Origin: Labilibaculum sp.
Lineage (GTDB): Bacteria > Bacteroidota > Bacteroidia > Bacteroidales > Marinifilaceae
Assembly: GCA_016342745.1 (NCBI GenBank)
Contig: JAEINT010000009.1
Coordinates: forward strand, 157,736-221,735
Reading direction: 5' to 3'
DNA length: 64,000 bases
The notes beneath the pieces were generated by a model. The model ran no database searches. It had not been told where the DNA came from and saw only the letters and a list, made by a program, of their open reading frames with translations. The translations under genes were made by a program, and so were the position numbers. Positions within the stretch are counted from its first letter, which is position 1. Each line of letters starts with the position of its first letter. Below, piece by piece: positions 7,724 through 15,723 of the stretch.

Positions 7724-8248
7724 CTAAACCATTACATTAATCTTACTTAGAATTGCTCTAACCTCTTTCATTCCACTATTTCCAAACTCATTGTACAATT
7801 CAGCTCTTAAAGTTCTACCTCTAGGCATCCCGTACTGTTTAGAGACTAAAATCCAATCGAATTGATTCTTCAAGGCTCTTAAATTGCTTTTGGCTTGTTC
7901 ATCGTAAGTACCAGGGTATTCAAAAGCATCTAATAAACTTTGTGCAATTCCTTTTGCTTGTACCTCACTTAAAGTTGGAACACCTTTGTTCAAATCCTTA
8001 TCGAATTGAGATTTTACTTTATCCTCTGCGGCCCTTCGCTCTTCTTCGGCCTTTTTTCCGGTTAACGTGTCAAACATGCCATTCATATTTGACATTACTT
8101 TATATCCGATAAAAAGTACACCAATACCAAGAGCAATTCCACCAATATTAACCGCCATTTTCTGGTTTTTATCAAGGCTTTTGTATTTTTCCGCTCCTTT
8201 TTCAGCCGCTACCTTTGCTATTTGAGCTTGCGGTAATATTCCTAACAT
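7724..8248 (-). CDS. Predicted single-pass membrane protein of the virion module
   Basis: This 174-aa protein has one strong hydrophobic segment (about 32-52, MAVNIGGIALGIGVLFIGYK) after a basic N-terminus. A charged helical region and a globular C-terminus (about 90-174) follow. No family is recognised. Its start overlaps the end of a 55-aa gene by 7 bases, a sign of translational coupling. Like its neighbours it probably belongs to the particle or its membrane. Confidence 0.65.
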   Translation of the reverse strand: MLGILPQAQIAKVAAEKGAEKYKSLDKNQKMAVNIGGIALGIGVLFIGYKVMSNMNGMFDTLTGKKAEEERRAAEDKVKSQFDKDLNKGVPTLSEVQAKGIAQSLLDAFEYPGTYDEQAKSNLRALKNQFDWILVSKQYGMPRGRTLRAELYNEFGNSGMKEVRAILSKINVMV

Positions 8249-8409
8249 AGTCTTATGAATGAACTAGCCGTTAATAAAAGCTTATTCATATCTTTTCCCG
8301 ACTTGTGGAATTTCTCTATGATTTGCAAAGATTGATCGTTTAAAGGCTTTCCAAATTGTTCTAACAATTCAGCCTTTTCCTTTGGATTGAATTTTTTCTT
8401 ATCTGGCAT
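8242..8409 (-). CDS. Small soluble protein (55 aa), unrecognised
   Basis: Translation of the gap on the minus strand from ATG at 8409 gives a frame beginning MPDKKKFNPKEKAELLEQFG and ending SFIRLC at TAG 8242-8244. It is charged and probably helical. It fills the space between its neighbours exactly and overlaps the next gene by 7 bases (ATG within its last codons), which supports it as a real gene. Confidence 0.65.
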   Translation of the reverse strand: MPDKKKFNPKEKAELLEQFGKPLNDQSLQIIEKFHKSGKDMNKLLLTASSFIRLC

Positions 8410-8413
8410 CGGA

Positions 8414-8734
8414 TTAATTTTGATTGATAATTACATTGTTTTGAGTTCTGCCTGTCCTTTCGGATTCCGTTTGAGAAAGCAAATAAAGACCTTCGTTTCC
8501 TTCTACAGTTTCATCTTGGATTTCAATAAAAAAATCGGTTGTTTCTGTGATTTCTTCAATCTCGATGCTTTCTTGAACCTCTAACGGATAACCAACTTTT
8601 GCGCCTTGTTCAGCATATAGAACTACAGGGGCTTTTGTTTTGTTGGTTACGATCAAAGCTTTTGAAGCTGGCACACTTACCGTAAGTCTGCGACCAGCTT
8701 CAACAACTTTTTGAATAGATACAAATAGTCTCAT
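8414..8734 (-). CDS. Small beta-rich protein (106 aa), candidate capsid or vertex component
   Basis: No family is recognised. The sequence alternates hydrophobic and polar residues in short stretches (RLTVSVPASKALIVTNKT, APVVLYAEQGAKVGY, DFFIEIQDETVEG), as expected for a small beta-barrel. There is no signal peptide or membrane helix. It is the third of three consecutive beta-rich proteins of 198, 109 and 106 aa with gaps of 3 and 6 bases, an arrangement that suits structural proteins made in high amount. Confidence 0.65.
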   Translation of the reverse strand: MRLFVSIQKVVEAGRRLTVSVPASKALIVTNKTKAPVVLYAEQGAKVGYPLEVQESIEIEEITETTDFFIEIQDETVEGNEGLYLLSQTESERTGRTQNNVIINQN

Positions 8735-8740
8735 CTATCC

Positions 8741-9070
8741 TTAATTTTTTTCTACTGTGAAAATGAATTGCCCCTTAACATCTGCACCCGTTTCAAAAGA
8801 AGTTTCAAGCCTGATTTGATTGTTTTGAATGTTTTGGTTTAGAATCATTTCTTCACGACCAGCACCCATTTTGTAGTAATCAACTGAAACTTGATCTACT
8901 ATTGGGGTTCGCCCATCATGTGTTTTGATAGCGACTTCATAATTTTTACCGTGTTCGCCAACCCACGCAACCGCCAACAAACGGTCATGATCATCAAACG
9001 TAACCACCTCATTAGATGTGGTGGTTGCGTCTGCTGATTTTTTGTCTACGTTGTAAACATACCTACGCAT
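8741..9070 (-). CDS. Small beta-rich protein (109 aa), candidate capsid component
   Basis: No family is recognised. The 109 residues are mostly predicted beta strands (NEVVTFDDHDRLLAVAWVG, KNYEVAIKTHDG, VKGQFIFTVEKN). The size suits a single jelly-roll or a spike-base protein. It starts 3 bases after the 198-aa gene stops and is followed by another small beta protein. The capsid assignment is inference from gene order and composition. Confidence 0.65.
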   Translation of the reverse strand: MRRYVYNVDKKSADATTTSNEVVTFDDHDRLLAVAWVGEHGKNYEVAIKTHDGRTPIVDQVSVDYYKMGAGREEMILNQNIQNNQIRLETSFETGADVKGQFIFTVEKN

Positions 9071-9073
9071 TTA

Positions 9074-9670
9074 TTAGGCGTTGTTTTCAGTGATTTTGTA
9101 GCCAACCAAAGTAATTTCAATTACTAAATCTTCCGTTCCTGAAGTTGGATCTTCAAAAACTTGCAATTCAGGTTTAATTGATTGGTTTGGAGCAATTACA
9201 AACGGGCTAACTTCGTAAGCCATATCAGTTGTGATATCATCACCTGAAACGTTAGGAGTCATGTGGCGTAATACACCTTTAACCTTTTCTTCGTTTGCAA
9301 TTTTTAACGACAATTCACTGTTGTGAAATTTGTTGTTTGCATCTGAACCTACCACAAATTCAGCAACCGCAATTTTTTGATCGGTATCAGCTGGGTTTGC
9401 AGTTGTAGCCGTAGAAATTAAAATTCCTGTTACCAAAAATGCAGTATCAGCATTTAATCGACCAGAATCGATATTTCTAACACCATCGGTTTGAACATCC
9501 GATGCCTTAAGGATTTCCTGAATACCCGTTTTACCTTTCATTGCTTTACGCATGAAGATTTCATACTTTTCAATACGAGCTCTTTCCGTATCGAAATTGA
9601 TTTTTTTATTGCCTTTTGCAATTGCTCTAATTGCTGCCTTATCTGCTAATGTGCTTACTACTGATTTCAT
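9074..9670 (-). CDS. Candidate major virion protein (198 aa)
   Basis: No family is recognised. A basic helical N-terminus (1-60: KAAIRAIAKGNKKINFDTER) is followed by a beta-rich C-terminal part (about 75-198) with repeated strand patterns such as TAFLVTGILIS, KIAVAEFVVGS and LVIEITLVGYKI. This layout, a basic arm plus beta-barrel, is common in non-enveloped capsid proteins. It heads a run of three beta proteins. No HK97-type capsid gene exists in the element, so this is the best single candidate for the major capsid protein. It needs structure prediction. Confidence 0.6.
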   Translation of the reverse strand: MKSVVSTLADKAAIRAIAKGNKKINFDTERARIEKYEIFMRKAMKGKTGIQEILKASDVQTDGVRNIDSGRLNADTAFLVTGILISTATTANPADTDQKIAVAEFVVGSDANNKFHNSELSLKIANEEKVKGVLRHMTPNVSGDDITTDMAYEVSPFVIAPNQSIKPELQVFEDPTSGTEDLVIEITLVGYKITENNA

Positions 9671-9732
9671 AATTTTACTATTGAAATTTGTTATTTTTTT
9701 TAACTAATTGATTTGAGAGGATTGGAATTAAC

Positions 9733-10221
9733 CTAGTTAACTTCAATTACCATTTCGTCACCTTCGATTTCTTCGTCAGTTCCACGTAACTTTCGCTCCA
9801 TGTAATCATCGTCCTCCTGTTCTTCATCGATTATTGCTTGATAATCTTCCAAAGAATTTAACTCTAAGGCAATCTTTTGATCTTCATCATCTAAAGTTGC
9901 AGTTCCTAAAGAACCGTGAAGAGCAGGAATGAAGCCTTTATCCTCTTTAGCAAAAGGAGTAACAGCGGCAAGTACACCAGCTGTCGCAACACCAGCAAAA
10001 ACACTCTTTAATTCTTGTGGTGCTTTAAGGGCTCCAATGGTTCCAACGGCTAAAACACCGCCACCAATTGCTATTTTTTTGATTTTTGCTTTTTTAGGAT
10101 CTGCTTCCTCATTTACTTTTAAAGCATTTCCGCCCATTACACATGCATAACGCCCAACGGTTACACCAGCAACGGTTTTTAATAATTCCATGCCGACTGT
10201 TACGACTTTTTTTTGTGCCAT
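9733..10221 (-). CDS. Predicted membrane protein with acidic tail (162 aa)
   Basis: The N-terminal two thirds are rich in Ala, Gly and Val, with two or three hydrophobic helices (TVAGVTVGRYACVMGG, IAIGGGVLAVGTIGAL, VFAGVATAGVLAAVTPF). The C-terminus is strongly acidic (EEQEDDDYMERK). It lies between the transglutaminase-like gene and the candidate capsid gene. The composition suits a protein of an internal virion membrane. No family is recognised. Confidence 0.65.
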   Translation of the reverse strand: MAQKKVVTVGMELLKTVAGVTVGRYACVMGGNALKVNEEADPKKAKIKKIAIGGGVLAVGTIGALKAPQELKSVFAGVATAGVLAAVTPFAKEDKGFIPALHGSLGTATLDDEDQKIALELNSLEDYQAIIDEEQEDDDYMERKLRGTDEEIEGDEMVIEVN

Positions 10222-10250
10222 TTGATTAAAATTTAATTTTTGAAAAATGT

Positions 10251-12425
10251 TTACTTATTGGTTTTCTTATCCTTGTCTTTCATCTGAGAAAGAATAAACC
10301 CACCAGCTACCAAGGCCAAACCACCAATTAATATTGGATTCATTCCAGCTTGTTTCTGAGTTGTAGCGGTCATTGGCTGCAATTGGATTTGTTCACCGTT
10401 TGGTTGTATTACCGCATTTGGAGTAATCGCATTGCTCGTAATATTTCTTGGTGAAGGCAATTTGCTTTCTGGCTTGGTTTTAGTAACCTTATTGAAAATT
10501 GCCAAATTCGTTTCCGCTCTTTCCTTTCTTTGGATCAGCTTTGCTTTTGCCTCTGGATCTAACTCATTGGTGATCTTTTTTGAAAGATTCTCAATGTGTT
10601 TTTCCTTTGCTTTTGTGATCATTTTACCCAGACCAAGCTTTTTGAGAATCGATAGGATTGGGGCTAAAATCAAAGCAACTTTAGCCAATACCGCACCTGT
10701 TGTAGCTGTAGCAACAACGCCCAAACCTTCTTCTTTAGCAATATCCTTGTGAATATCTTTTAAGAAATCTAATCGCTCTTTTTCGTAAGCGGTCATTTTT
10801 CTAGGGGCTTTTGCAATCGGCTTTTTAACCGCTTTTCTCTGTTTGGATAATCGCTGCAATTCTTTAAACGATCTTGGTCTAATCGTGCGATGTTTAGCGC
10901 TTAATAATGCTCTTTTCTTTGCTGCGGCTGCTCTTCTTCTTCTCTTTCGTCGTCTTCTGCGACGACCATTTAAAGAATCTAATCCATGCAAGTTTTCAAT
11001 GACTGGAAGATTGGCTTTTTTGGCGGCTTTTTTCCAGGCAGTAAACAGGACTTTTCTCAGTTTACTTTCCTTACCTCCTAAGAACTTGTACTTCTTAGCA
11101 AATTTCGCATAAGCCCGTCTGGCTTCCTTCCATTCTGCAATAGAAACACCTAGCTGTTTTGCTTCAGCTTCACTCAGTAGGCCATAACCCATTTTAATGG
11201 CTAGGTTTTTCTTGTTTCTACTTACCATAGAACGCAATACGGCTCTAATTGCAATGTTGATTGGGTTGATTTTCATCAAGAACTTGCCAACCTTTTTAAA
11301 GACACTTGTTACAGCTTTTAGGGCTTTTTTAGCGTTTTTTGCTGACCATTTACCGAACTTTTTAACACCTCTTTTCAGCTTCTTTCTTATTTTTTTAAAG
11401 AATCCTTCCAGAGTTCCAAGTAAACCAACGGTTTCCCCTTGTTCAGTTACGTAACCATTCAAAGGTGAAAGATTTGATCTTTCCCAATTAGCCCCGTCTG
11501 TAAGCCGTACAATAATACCTTCTAAGGAATCACCTCTTTGAATTGAATCAAGAGCCTTTTGCATATGCTCCCAATATTCTTTCTTAAAGCCTAAGCGGTG
11601 GTATTTTTCAGGGTCTAAGTGGTATTCATTTAGTGTAATTTCTAACTGTTTTTCACTTAATCCCTTTAAAGCTATTTCTTCGTTAGCTAGCTCGCTGCCT
11701 TCTAGTCCGTTTAGTTCTTCGGCTTCCTCGATTCGCTCCATTTCTAAAGCGTAATCTTCACCACTTTGGTGTAAGGAATCTAAAGCCGCTAAACCGCTAA
11801 CATGGTCGTTTTCATGACCTGCTAATGTTTCAATTTGCATTTTTCTATCTTTTTTAGATGTGTATTCAGCCTCACAATTGAACTTGTGTAAAACTGTATC
11901 GATGCAAACAGAACCAGCGATAATGTAAACATGTGAATAGGCTTTTCCATCATAACCAGCCATTCGAATTGAAAAAGGAATACCCAAACAATACAGAAGA
12001 GAACCCACGAAAATGGAATGATCATCGCAATCAGTTGGAGTGTTTGGAGTTGATCTGTTAAGCCAGATTCTAGCTGGTGTACTTAACTGTTCAACCGTGG
12101 CTAAATCCCGTTTGTACTGGATATGGTTAAAAACAAAATCCCAAATAGATTCTAAGGTTTTAGCCTTGTTTTCCTTTTTCAAATAGTTAGCCAGCTCACT
12201 AACCTGTGAATGGTGATTTTTAATGATTTCGCACATGATGGAAACGGTATCTTCCACCGTTCCCTCAGTAAATGTGCTGGTAAATTTCACCTCATTTGTT
12301 TTAATCAAATGATCGTACTTATTACCGTCTTTTATCCCCCTTACGCCCTGATTAACAATTTCACCGCCTTGCGTTTGAAATGCTACGTTTCCCTGATTAT
12401 TTGTCGTTTTGAAAACGGTTTTCAT
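10251..12425 (-). CDS. Transglutaminase-like protein with Arg/Lys-rich tract and C-terminal membrane helix
   Basis: The 724-aa protein carries a transglutaminase/cysteine-protease-like domain near residues 85-180 with a plausible triad C133 (TDCDDHS), H165 (YSHVYI) and D176 (CIDTV). Residues about 345-560 are very basic, including an RRRRRRKRRRR run, and should bind nucleic acid. Hydrophobic helices lie near 595-610 (ATTGAVLAKVALILAPIL) and 700-715 (ILIGGLALVAGGFILS). Transglutaminase-like domains can cleave or crosslink proteins. In a virion the enzyme could process or anchor particle proteins, while the basic region could condense DNA. It overlaps nothing and follows the 191-aa gene by one base. 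Confidence 0.75.
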   Translation of the reverse strand: MKTVFKTTNNQGNVAFQTQGGEIVNQGVRGIKDGNKYDHLIKTNEVKFTSTFTEGTVEDTVSIMCEIIKNHHSQVSELANYLKKENKAKTLESIWDFVFNHIQYKRDLATVEQLSTPARIWLNRSTPNTPTDCDDHSIFVGSLLYCLGIPFSIRMAGYDGKAYSHVYIIAGSVCIDTVLHKFNCEAEYTSKKDRKMQIETLAGHENDHVSGLAALDSLHQSGEDYALEMERIEEAEELNGLEGSELANEEIALKGLSEKQLEITLNEYHLDPEKYHRLGFKKEYWEHMQKALDSIQRGDSLEGIIVRLTDGANWERSNLSPLNGYVTEQGETVGLLGTLEGFFKKIRKKLKRGVKKFGKWSAKNAKKALKAVTSVFKKVGKFLMKINPINIAIRAVLRSMVSRNKKNLAIKMGYGLLSEAEAKQLGVSIAEWKEARRAYAKFAKKYKFLGGKESKLRKVLFTAWKKAAKKANLPVIENLHGLDSLNGRRRRRRKRRRRAAAAKKRALLSAKHRTIRPRSFKELQRLSKQRKAVKKPIAKAPRKMTAYEKERLDFLKDIHKDIAKEEGLGVVATATTGAVLAKVALILAPILSILKKLGLGKMITKAKEKHIENLSKKITNELDPEAKAKLIQRKERAETNLAIFNKVTKTKPESKLPSPRNITSNAITPNAVIQPNGEQIQLQPMTATTQKQAGMNPILIGGLALVAGGFILSQMKDKDKKTNK

Positions 12426-12426
12426 A

Positions 12427-13002
12427 CTACAAGTTTTTGAAAAGGTCAGTAATTAAGCTAGACGGGTTTTTAATCGCTTTGGCTACATCTTGCCATGTTC
12501 TGCTTATATCTATTTTTACACTAGGAACATTGATACTATTAACCTGTAGGTTGTCAACTTCCATAAACATTTGAAAACCACCTAATCCAGTTGTATTAAG
12601 TAGGCTGTAAATACTATCTAGAGGTATTGAGAAATGATACTTTAAAGCGGTTTTTTTGCCGCCTTCAATCTGTTTATTTGGTCTTTCCAGAGGTGTACTA
12701 CCTAGTTTTATTTTTTGAGTTCCTTTTTGTAAAAAGAGGTTTACTTTATAGCTATTAAGTGTAGCTGTAAAGCCTACTTTGCTAGATAAATCAATTACGC
12801 CACCAAGTTTTACTGCACCCTTTACAAAATCAACACCTACACTAGGTAGGCCATGGGGGGCAATCTTTATTTTGCTGGTTGTGTATGCCTTTACTTTATC
12901 CTCTATTTCTACGACTTTACCCCCGATGTATGGAAGTATCCTGTCTTTAAAGGCGAAAGCGGTTATAACACCGCCTATTAATACAATGTGTCCTGTTTTC
13001 AT
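12427..13002 (-). CDS. Predicted N-terminally anchored beta-sandwich protein (191 aa), first gene of the structural block
   Basis: One hydrophobic segment lies at the N-terminus (HIVLIGGVITAFAF). A beta-rich region follows, with strands such as GFTATLNSYKVNLFLQKG, LKYHFSIPLDSIYSLL and GGFQMFMEVDNLQVNSINV, loosely reminiscent of LEA14/WHy-like sandwich domains. No firm family is assigned. It is the promoter-proximal gene of the long leftward operon, just left of the iteron-bearing intergenic region. Confidence 0.65.
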   Translation of the reverse strand: MKTGHIVLIGGVITAFAFKDRILPYIGGKVVEIEDKVKAYTTSKIKIAPHGLPSVGVDFVKGAVKLGGVIDLSSKVGFTATLNSYKVNLFLQKGTQKIKLGSTPLERPNKQIEGGKKTALKYHFSIPLDSIYSLLNTTGLGGFQMFMEVDNLQVNSINVPSVKIDISRTWQDVAKAIKNPSSLITDLFKNL

Positions 13003-13050
13003 GCTTCAAATATGGCAAGATCAATTCATTTAAAAACATAAGTGGCTGGT

Positions 13051-13100
13051 TTTGAATGGATTTGACAGGATTTGACAGGGTTTGGTAGGATTTGACAGGC
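13051..13100. repeat. Five tandem 10-bp iterons (consensus TTTGACAGGA) between divergent operons
   Basis: Successive decamers are TTTGAATGGA, TTTGACAGGA, TTTGACAGGG, TTTGGTAGGA and TTTGACAGGC. The exact 10-bp period places every copy on the same helix face. They lie in the 224-bp gap between the leftward structural operon (start 13002) and the rightward zinc-finger gene (start 13227). They may be sites for a replication initiator or for a late-gene regulator. Confidence 0.75.
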
Positions 13101-13226
13101 TAAAGCATTTGTTTTTTACCCTACTTTTAACCCGACAAAAGGGTGCTTTTTCTGATATTCTTTATAATTTATTAATATTCAGGATGTTACCCTATAGATA
13201 AACGGTAACTAAACGGTATTAAAAAA

Positions 13227-13898
13227 ATGAAATGTGAAGTCTGTGGAAAAACGATTAGAAGAAAAAAAATTGGGAGTAAATATTGTTCTGCATACTGCGT
13301 AGGTAGGGCAAAAAGAGAGAGAGCAAAGGAGAGGGAATTTTTAAAATTAAACGGTATGGAAACCGCTTGTACGGAAAATGAACAAAAAAAAGAAAAAATG
13401 AAACAAACGGTTTATGACGAGCTTAGGACGGTCGAAAAAGAAAACTTCAATACGATCCTTGAACTAAGAGCTAGTTACGATGAAAAGATGTTGATTTTAA
13501 GAGACTTGAATCTAAAACAAGATTTTAAAATACAGAGTTTAGAAAAGGAAATACTAGATCTAAACAGTAAACATAGCCAGCAACTAGAAGATGCTTCAAA
13601 AAGTACTACTAAGGATACGGTTCAGGCAATTACTCAAATGCCTGCTATTCAAACTGCTTTGGGTGCTTTAGCTGGTAATATTATCCCGTCTACAAACACG
13701 GGTTTAAACGGGGTTGACGGGTATAGTACTCAGGAAAAGCAAATAATTGATGCTATTCGTAGAATGCAACCAGATGCACAGGCGCATTTATGCCAAATGC
13801 TTTATGTTTTGTTTGCAAAAACAGATCAGGAACAAATGGAGATTTTTACCTCCTTGCAAGCATTCATGACTCAACCAAATGAGGATGACGATATTTAA
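13227..13898 (+). CDS. Zinc-finger and coiled-coil protein, candidate regulator (223 aa)
   Basis: A treble-clef-like zinc finger occupies residues 3-24 (C3, C6, C20, C24; CxxC-x13-CxxxC with KYCSAYC). A coiled coil covers about 75-120, and a C-terminal helical domain about 160-215. The same finger spacing is found in the 152-aa protein at 14060, and nearly the same in Rep. The gene is the only rightward one in this part of the element and is divergent from the structural operon across the iterons. It is therefore a candidate iteron-binding regulator, by inference. Confidence 0.65.
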   Translation: MKCEVCGKTIRRKKIGSKYCSAYCVGRAKRERAKEREFLKLNGMETACTENEQKKEKMKQTVYDELRTVEKENFNTILELRASYDEKMLILRDLNLKQDFKIQSLEKEILDLNSKHSQQLEDASKSTTKDTVQAITQMPAIQTALGALAGNIIPSTNTGLNGVDGYSTQEKQIIDAIRRMQPDAQAHLCQMLYVLFAKTDQEQMEIFTSLQAFMTQPNEDDDI

Positions 13899-13921
13899 AC
13901 GGGATTAAACTCGTTTAAAAT

Positions 13922-13953
13922 AAAAAGCCTGAAACAAATGTTTCAGGCTTTTT
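13922..13953 (+). terminator. Terminator after the zinc-finger gene
   Basis: The strong hairpin AAAAAGCCTGAAAC/GTTTCAGGCTTTTT has an AAAT loop and flanking A and T runs, so it can act in both directions. Confidence 0.85.
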
Positions 13954-14059
13954 CAGTTGTTAGTATGTAGTAATAGTTTTAGGGTATTCTGTATGAAATG
14001 ATCAGCAAATTATTATTGTTTAATTCAAATGTAATGAAATATATTTAACAATCAAATTA

Positions 14060-14518
14060 TTATTTAATAAGGTAATTATTTTTAATTTGATTCAATAAGC
14101 TCTTCGTGCTACTTGACTGATATGTTTTACCATTGTAATAAATTACAAAAGGACATTTTCCCTCACTTGTTATTATTTGTTCAATTAAGAATTTTTCATT
14201 TTTCAAGATCTCTTTTACTTTTTGATTGAATTTTTGCATTTGAGTATTTACCCGATGAAAACGGACTCGACATTTACCACTACAAAATTCTTGTTGCTTA
14301 TTTTTAAAATCAAACAATTGCCCACATGCAGAACATTTTTTTCTATTTTCTTGTAACAGCAAGCCGTTACAAGAATTAACCCATTTAATCGATTTTTCTG
14401 TTTCTTCAAGAAGATTCTTATCTGAGTCCAAACCATCACCTGAAGCAATAATATTTTCAAGTTGATCTTTTAAATGGAAGAGAATGTTTAATGTTGAGTT
14501 TTTACTCATGACTATCAA
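14060..14518 (-). CDS. Small zinc-finger protein (152 aa, or 149 from the second Met)
   Basis: A zinc finger lies at residues 62-83 (KCSACGQ…EFCSGKC, CxxC-x13-CxxxC), with exactly the spacing of the 223-aa protein. Before it is a helical N-terminus, and after it comes a basic region, RVRFHRVN. The alternative start at 14509 (MSKNST) is equally likely. No wider family is recognised. Its DNA-binding form suggests a regulatory or replication-accessory role. Confidence 0.6.
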   Translation of the reverse strand: MIVMSKNSTLNILFHLKDQLENIIASGDGLDSDKNLLEETEKSIKWVNSCNGLLLQENRKKCSACGQLFDFKNKQQEFCSGKCRVRFHRVNTQMQKFNQKVKEILKNEKFLIEQIITSEGKCPFVIYYNGKTYQSSSTKSLLNQIKNNYLIK

Positions 14519-14559
14519 TTTTCAAATACTGATTGATTTTTTGTATTTGTATTCTTTTT

Positions 14560-14632
14560 AGAGTGTGCCGTTAAAAAGATATAGCAATCATTATAAAAAC
14601 ACCTTGTTTTGCTATATTCATTGCGACACCCT
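14560..14632. repeat. Imperfect inverted repeat beside the serine recombinase gene, candidate recombination site
   Basis: AGAGTGTGCCG…GATATAGCAA (14560-14587) is matched in inverted order by TTGCTATATTC…GACACCCT (14609-14632). The centre is about 21 bases long. It lies between the recombinase stop and the start of the 152-aa gene. It may be a crossover or accessory site for the recombinase, or an operator. Confidence 0.45.
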
Positions 14633-14670
14633 AAAATGAATATGATTTATTTGGTCTTTTCGATTAATTA

Positions 14671-15288
14671 TTAGAAAAAACATGCTGCAAGTGTTTCTAT
14701 GAATTTTTTCACTCGCTGAACAGTACTTTTAGATTTTTTCACAAGAGCTACAATTTTCATTATTGACTTACCGTCCTCTAACAATTCGATAATATCTGCA
14801 TGCTTTTCTAAAAATTGCTCATCGGTCATTTTTCCTTTTCCAGCATGTTGCTGATAAATGCCTTTTGCTTTTGCTACTGCTATACCTTGCCTTTGAGCTT
14901 CTCTGTTACTTTCATATTCCATTTCTGCAAGTGAAGCAAGTATTGAGGTAATCAGATCAAATATGAAATTGGCTTTTCCCTTTACAATGCTTACAAGGCT
15001 ATATCTTAAAATCTCTATTGTACAACCTTGTTTCTTCAAAGTTTGTATTGTTGTTAGAATATCAAGCGCATTCCTACCTAATCGGCTTACATCTTCAACA
15101 ATTACATAGTTTATCTCTTTATTGGCTACATCTCTTAAAAGCCTAGCGCCTTGCTTTCTTTCAGCAAAAGCAATACGACCACTTATTTTTTCAACATACC
15201 CTTTGCCTTGTATGATCTGTTCTTGTCTTTCCGTGTTTTGTTCTTCGGTGGAAGCTCTTACATATGTTCCTTTTTTTACTTTATCCAT
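14671..15288 (-). CDS. Serine site-specific recombinase (resolvase/invertase family)
   Basis: The 205-aa protein has the resolvase catalytic domain with TYVRASTEEQNTERQ (nucleophile S13), the conserved VEDVSRLGRNALD stretch, and EMEYESNREAQRQGIAVAKAKG at the start of the long E helix. A C-terminal HTH region (EDGKSIMKIVALVKKSKSTVQRVKKFIE) follows. Size and layout are those of small resolvases/invertases. Upstream (15309-15397) the inverted pair AGGTTCA/TGAACCT could be part of a res-like site. Possible roles are resolving multimers of the replicated genome or inverting a segment; no obvious invertible coding segment was found. Confidence 0.85.
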   Translation of the reverse strand: MDKVKKGTYVRASTEEQNTERQEQIIQGKGYVEKISGRIAFAERKQGARLLRDVANKEINYVIVEDVSRLGRNALDILTTIQTLKKQGCTIEILRYSLVSIVKGKANFIFDLITSILASLAEMEYESNREAQRQGIAVAKAKGIYQQHAGKGKMTDEQFLEKHADIIELLEDGKSIMKIVALVKKSKSTVQRVKKFIETLAACFF

Positions 15289-15407
15289 ATTGGGGCCAAA
15301 TTTAAAGTAGGTTCATTTTCTATTGATTAGATTGGGAAAAGGTCAATACTTCCCTTGTTTTCTGGGCTCAGGATAGATTGTACCCTATTTTGAACCTGTT
15401 TTTTAAT

Positions 15408-15599
15408 TTATTCGTATTTGCTATTTAAGTCAGAAACTTTTTCGTAGATGTACTTTACCTGATTTTCGAACAAGAGCGATTGACCGTAAATTTTTTCTTG
15501 CAACTCAGGACTTAATTTTTTAATTCTTCTTCTTAATGTCGATTCAGATATACCAAGCTTTGCGGCCAGTTCGATTCTGTTCATTGTTTTATATTCCAT
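15408..15599 (-). CDS. Small helix-turn-helix protein (63 aa)
   Basis: The sequence NRIELAAKLGISESTLRRRIKKL is a clear HTH, and a short helical tail follows. It is the last gene of the small-gene run below Rep, and overlaps the 44-aa zinc-ribbon gene by 11 bases. The size suits an excisionase or a small repressor. Confidence 0.7.
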   Translation of the reverse strand: MEYKTMNRIELAAKLGISESTLRRRIKKLSPELQEKIYGQSLLFENQVKYIYEKVSDLNSKYE

Positions 15600-15723
15600 T
15601 TTCTTCAGGTTTAGGGGTTTTACAATCTGGACATATAAAAACTTCTCTCAGATCATACCATATGCCACAACAGTTGCAGACGTGCCAGATTTCATGATTC
15701 AATATTTTAGTTTGCTTTTTCAT
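15589..15723 (-). CDS. Tiny zinc-ribbon protein (44 aa)
   Basis: Translating the minus strand from ATG at 15723 to TAA at 15589 gives a frame with HVCNCCGIW and VFICPDCKTP, two CxxC pairs of a rubredoxin-like ribbon. It overlaps the genes on both sides by 17 and 11 bases, which fits a compact operon. It lies below common annotation length limits. Confidence 0.65.
   Translation of the reverse strand: MKKQTKILNHEIWHVCNCCGIWYDLREVFICPDCKTPKPEENGI

Noticed and set aside
14248..14460. Second leftward frame inside the 152-aa zinc-finger gene
   Set aside because: The product is a low-complexity shadow; the overlapping frame has a well-formed zinc finger.
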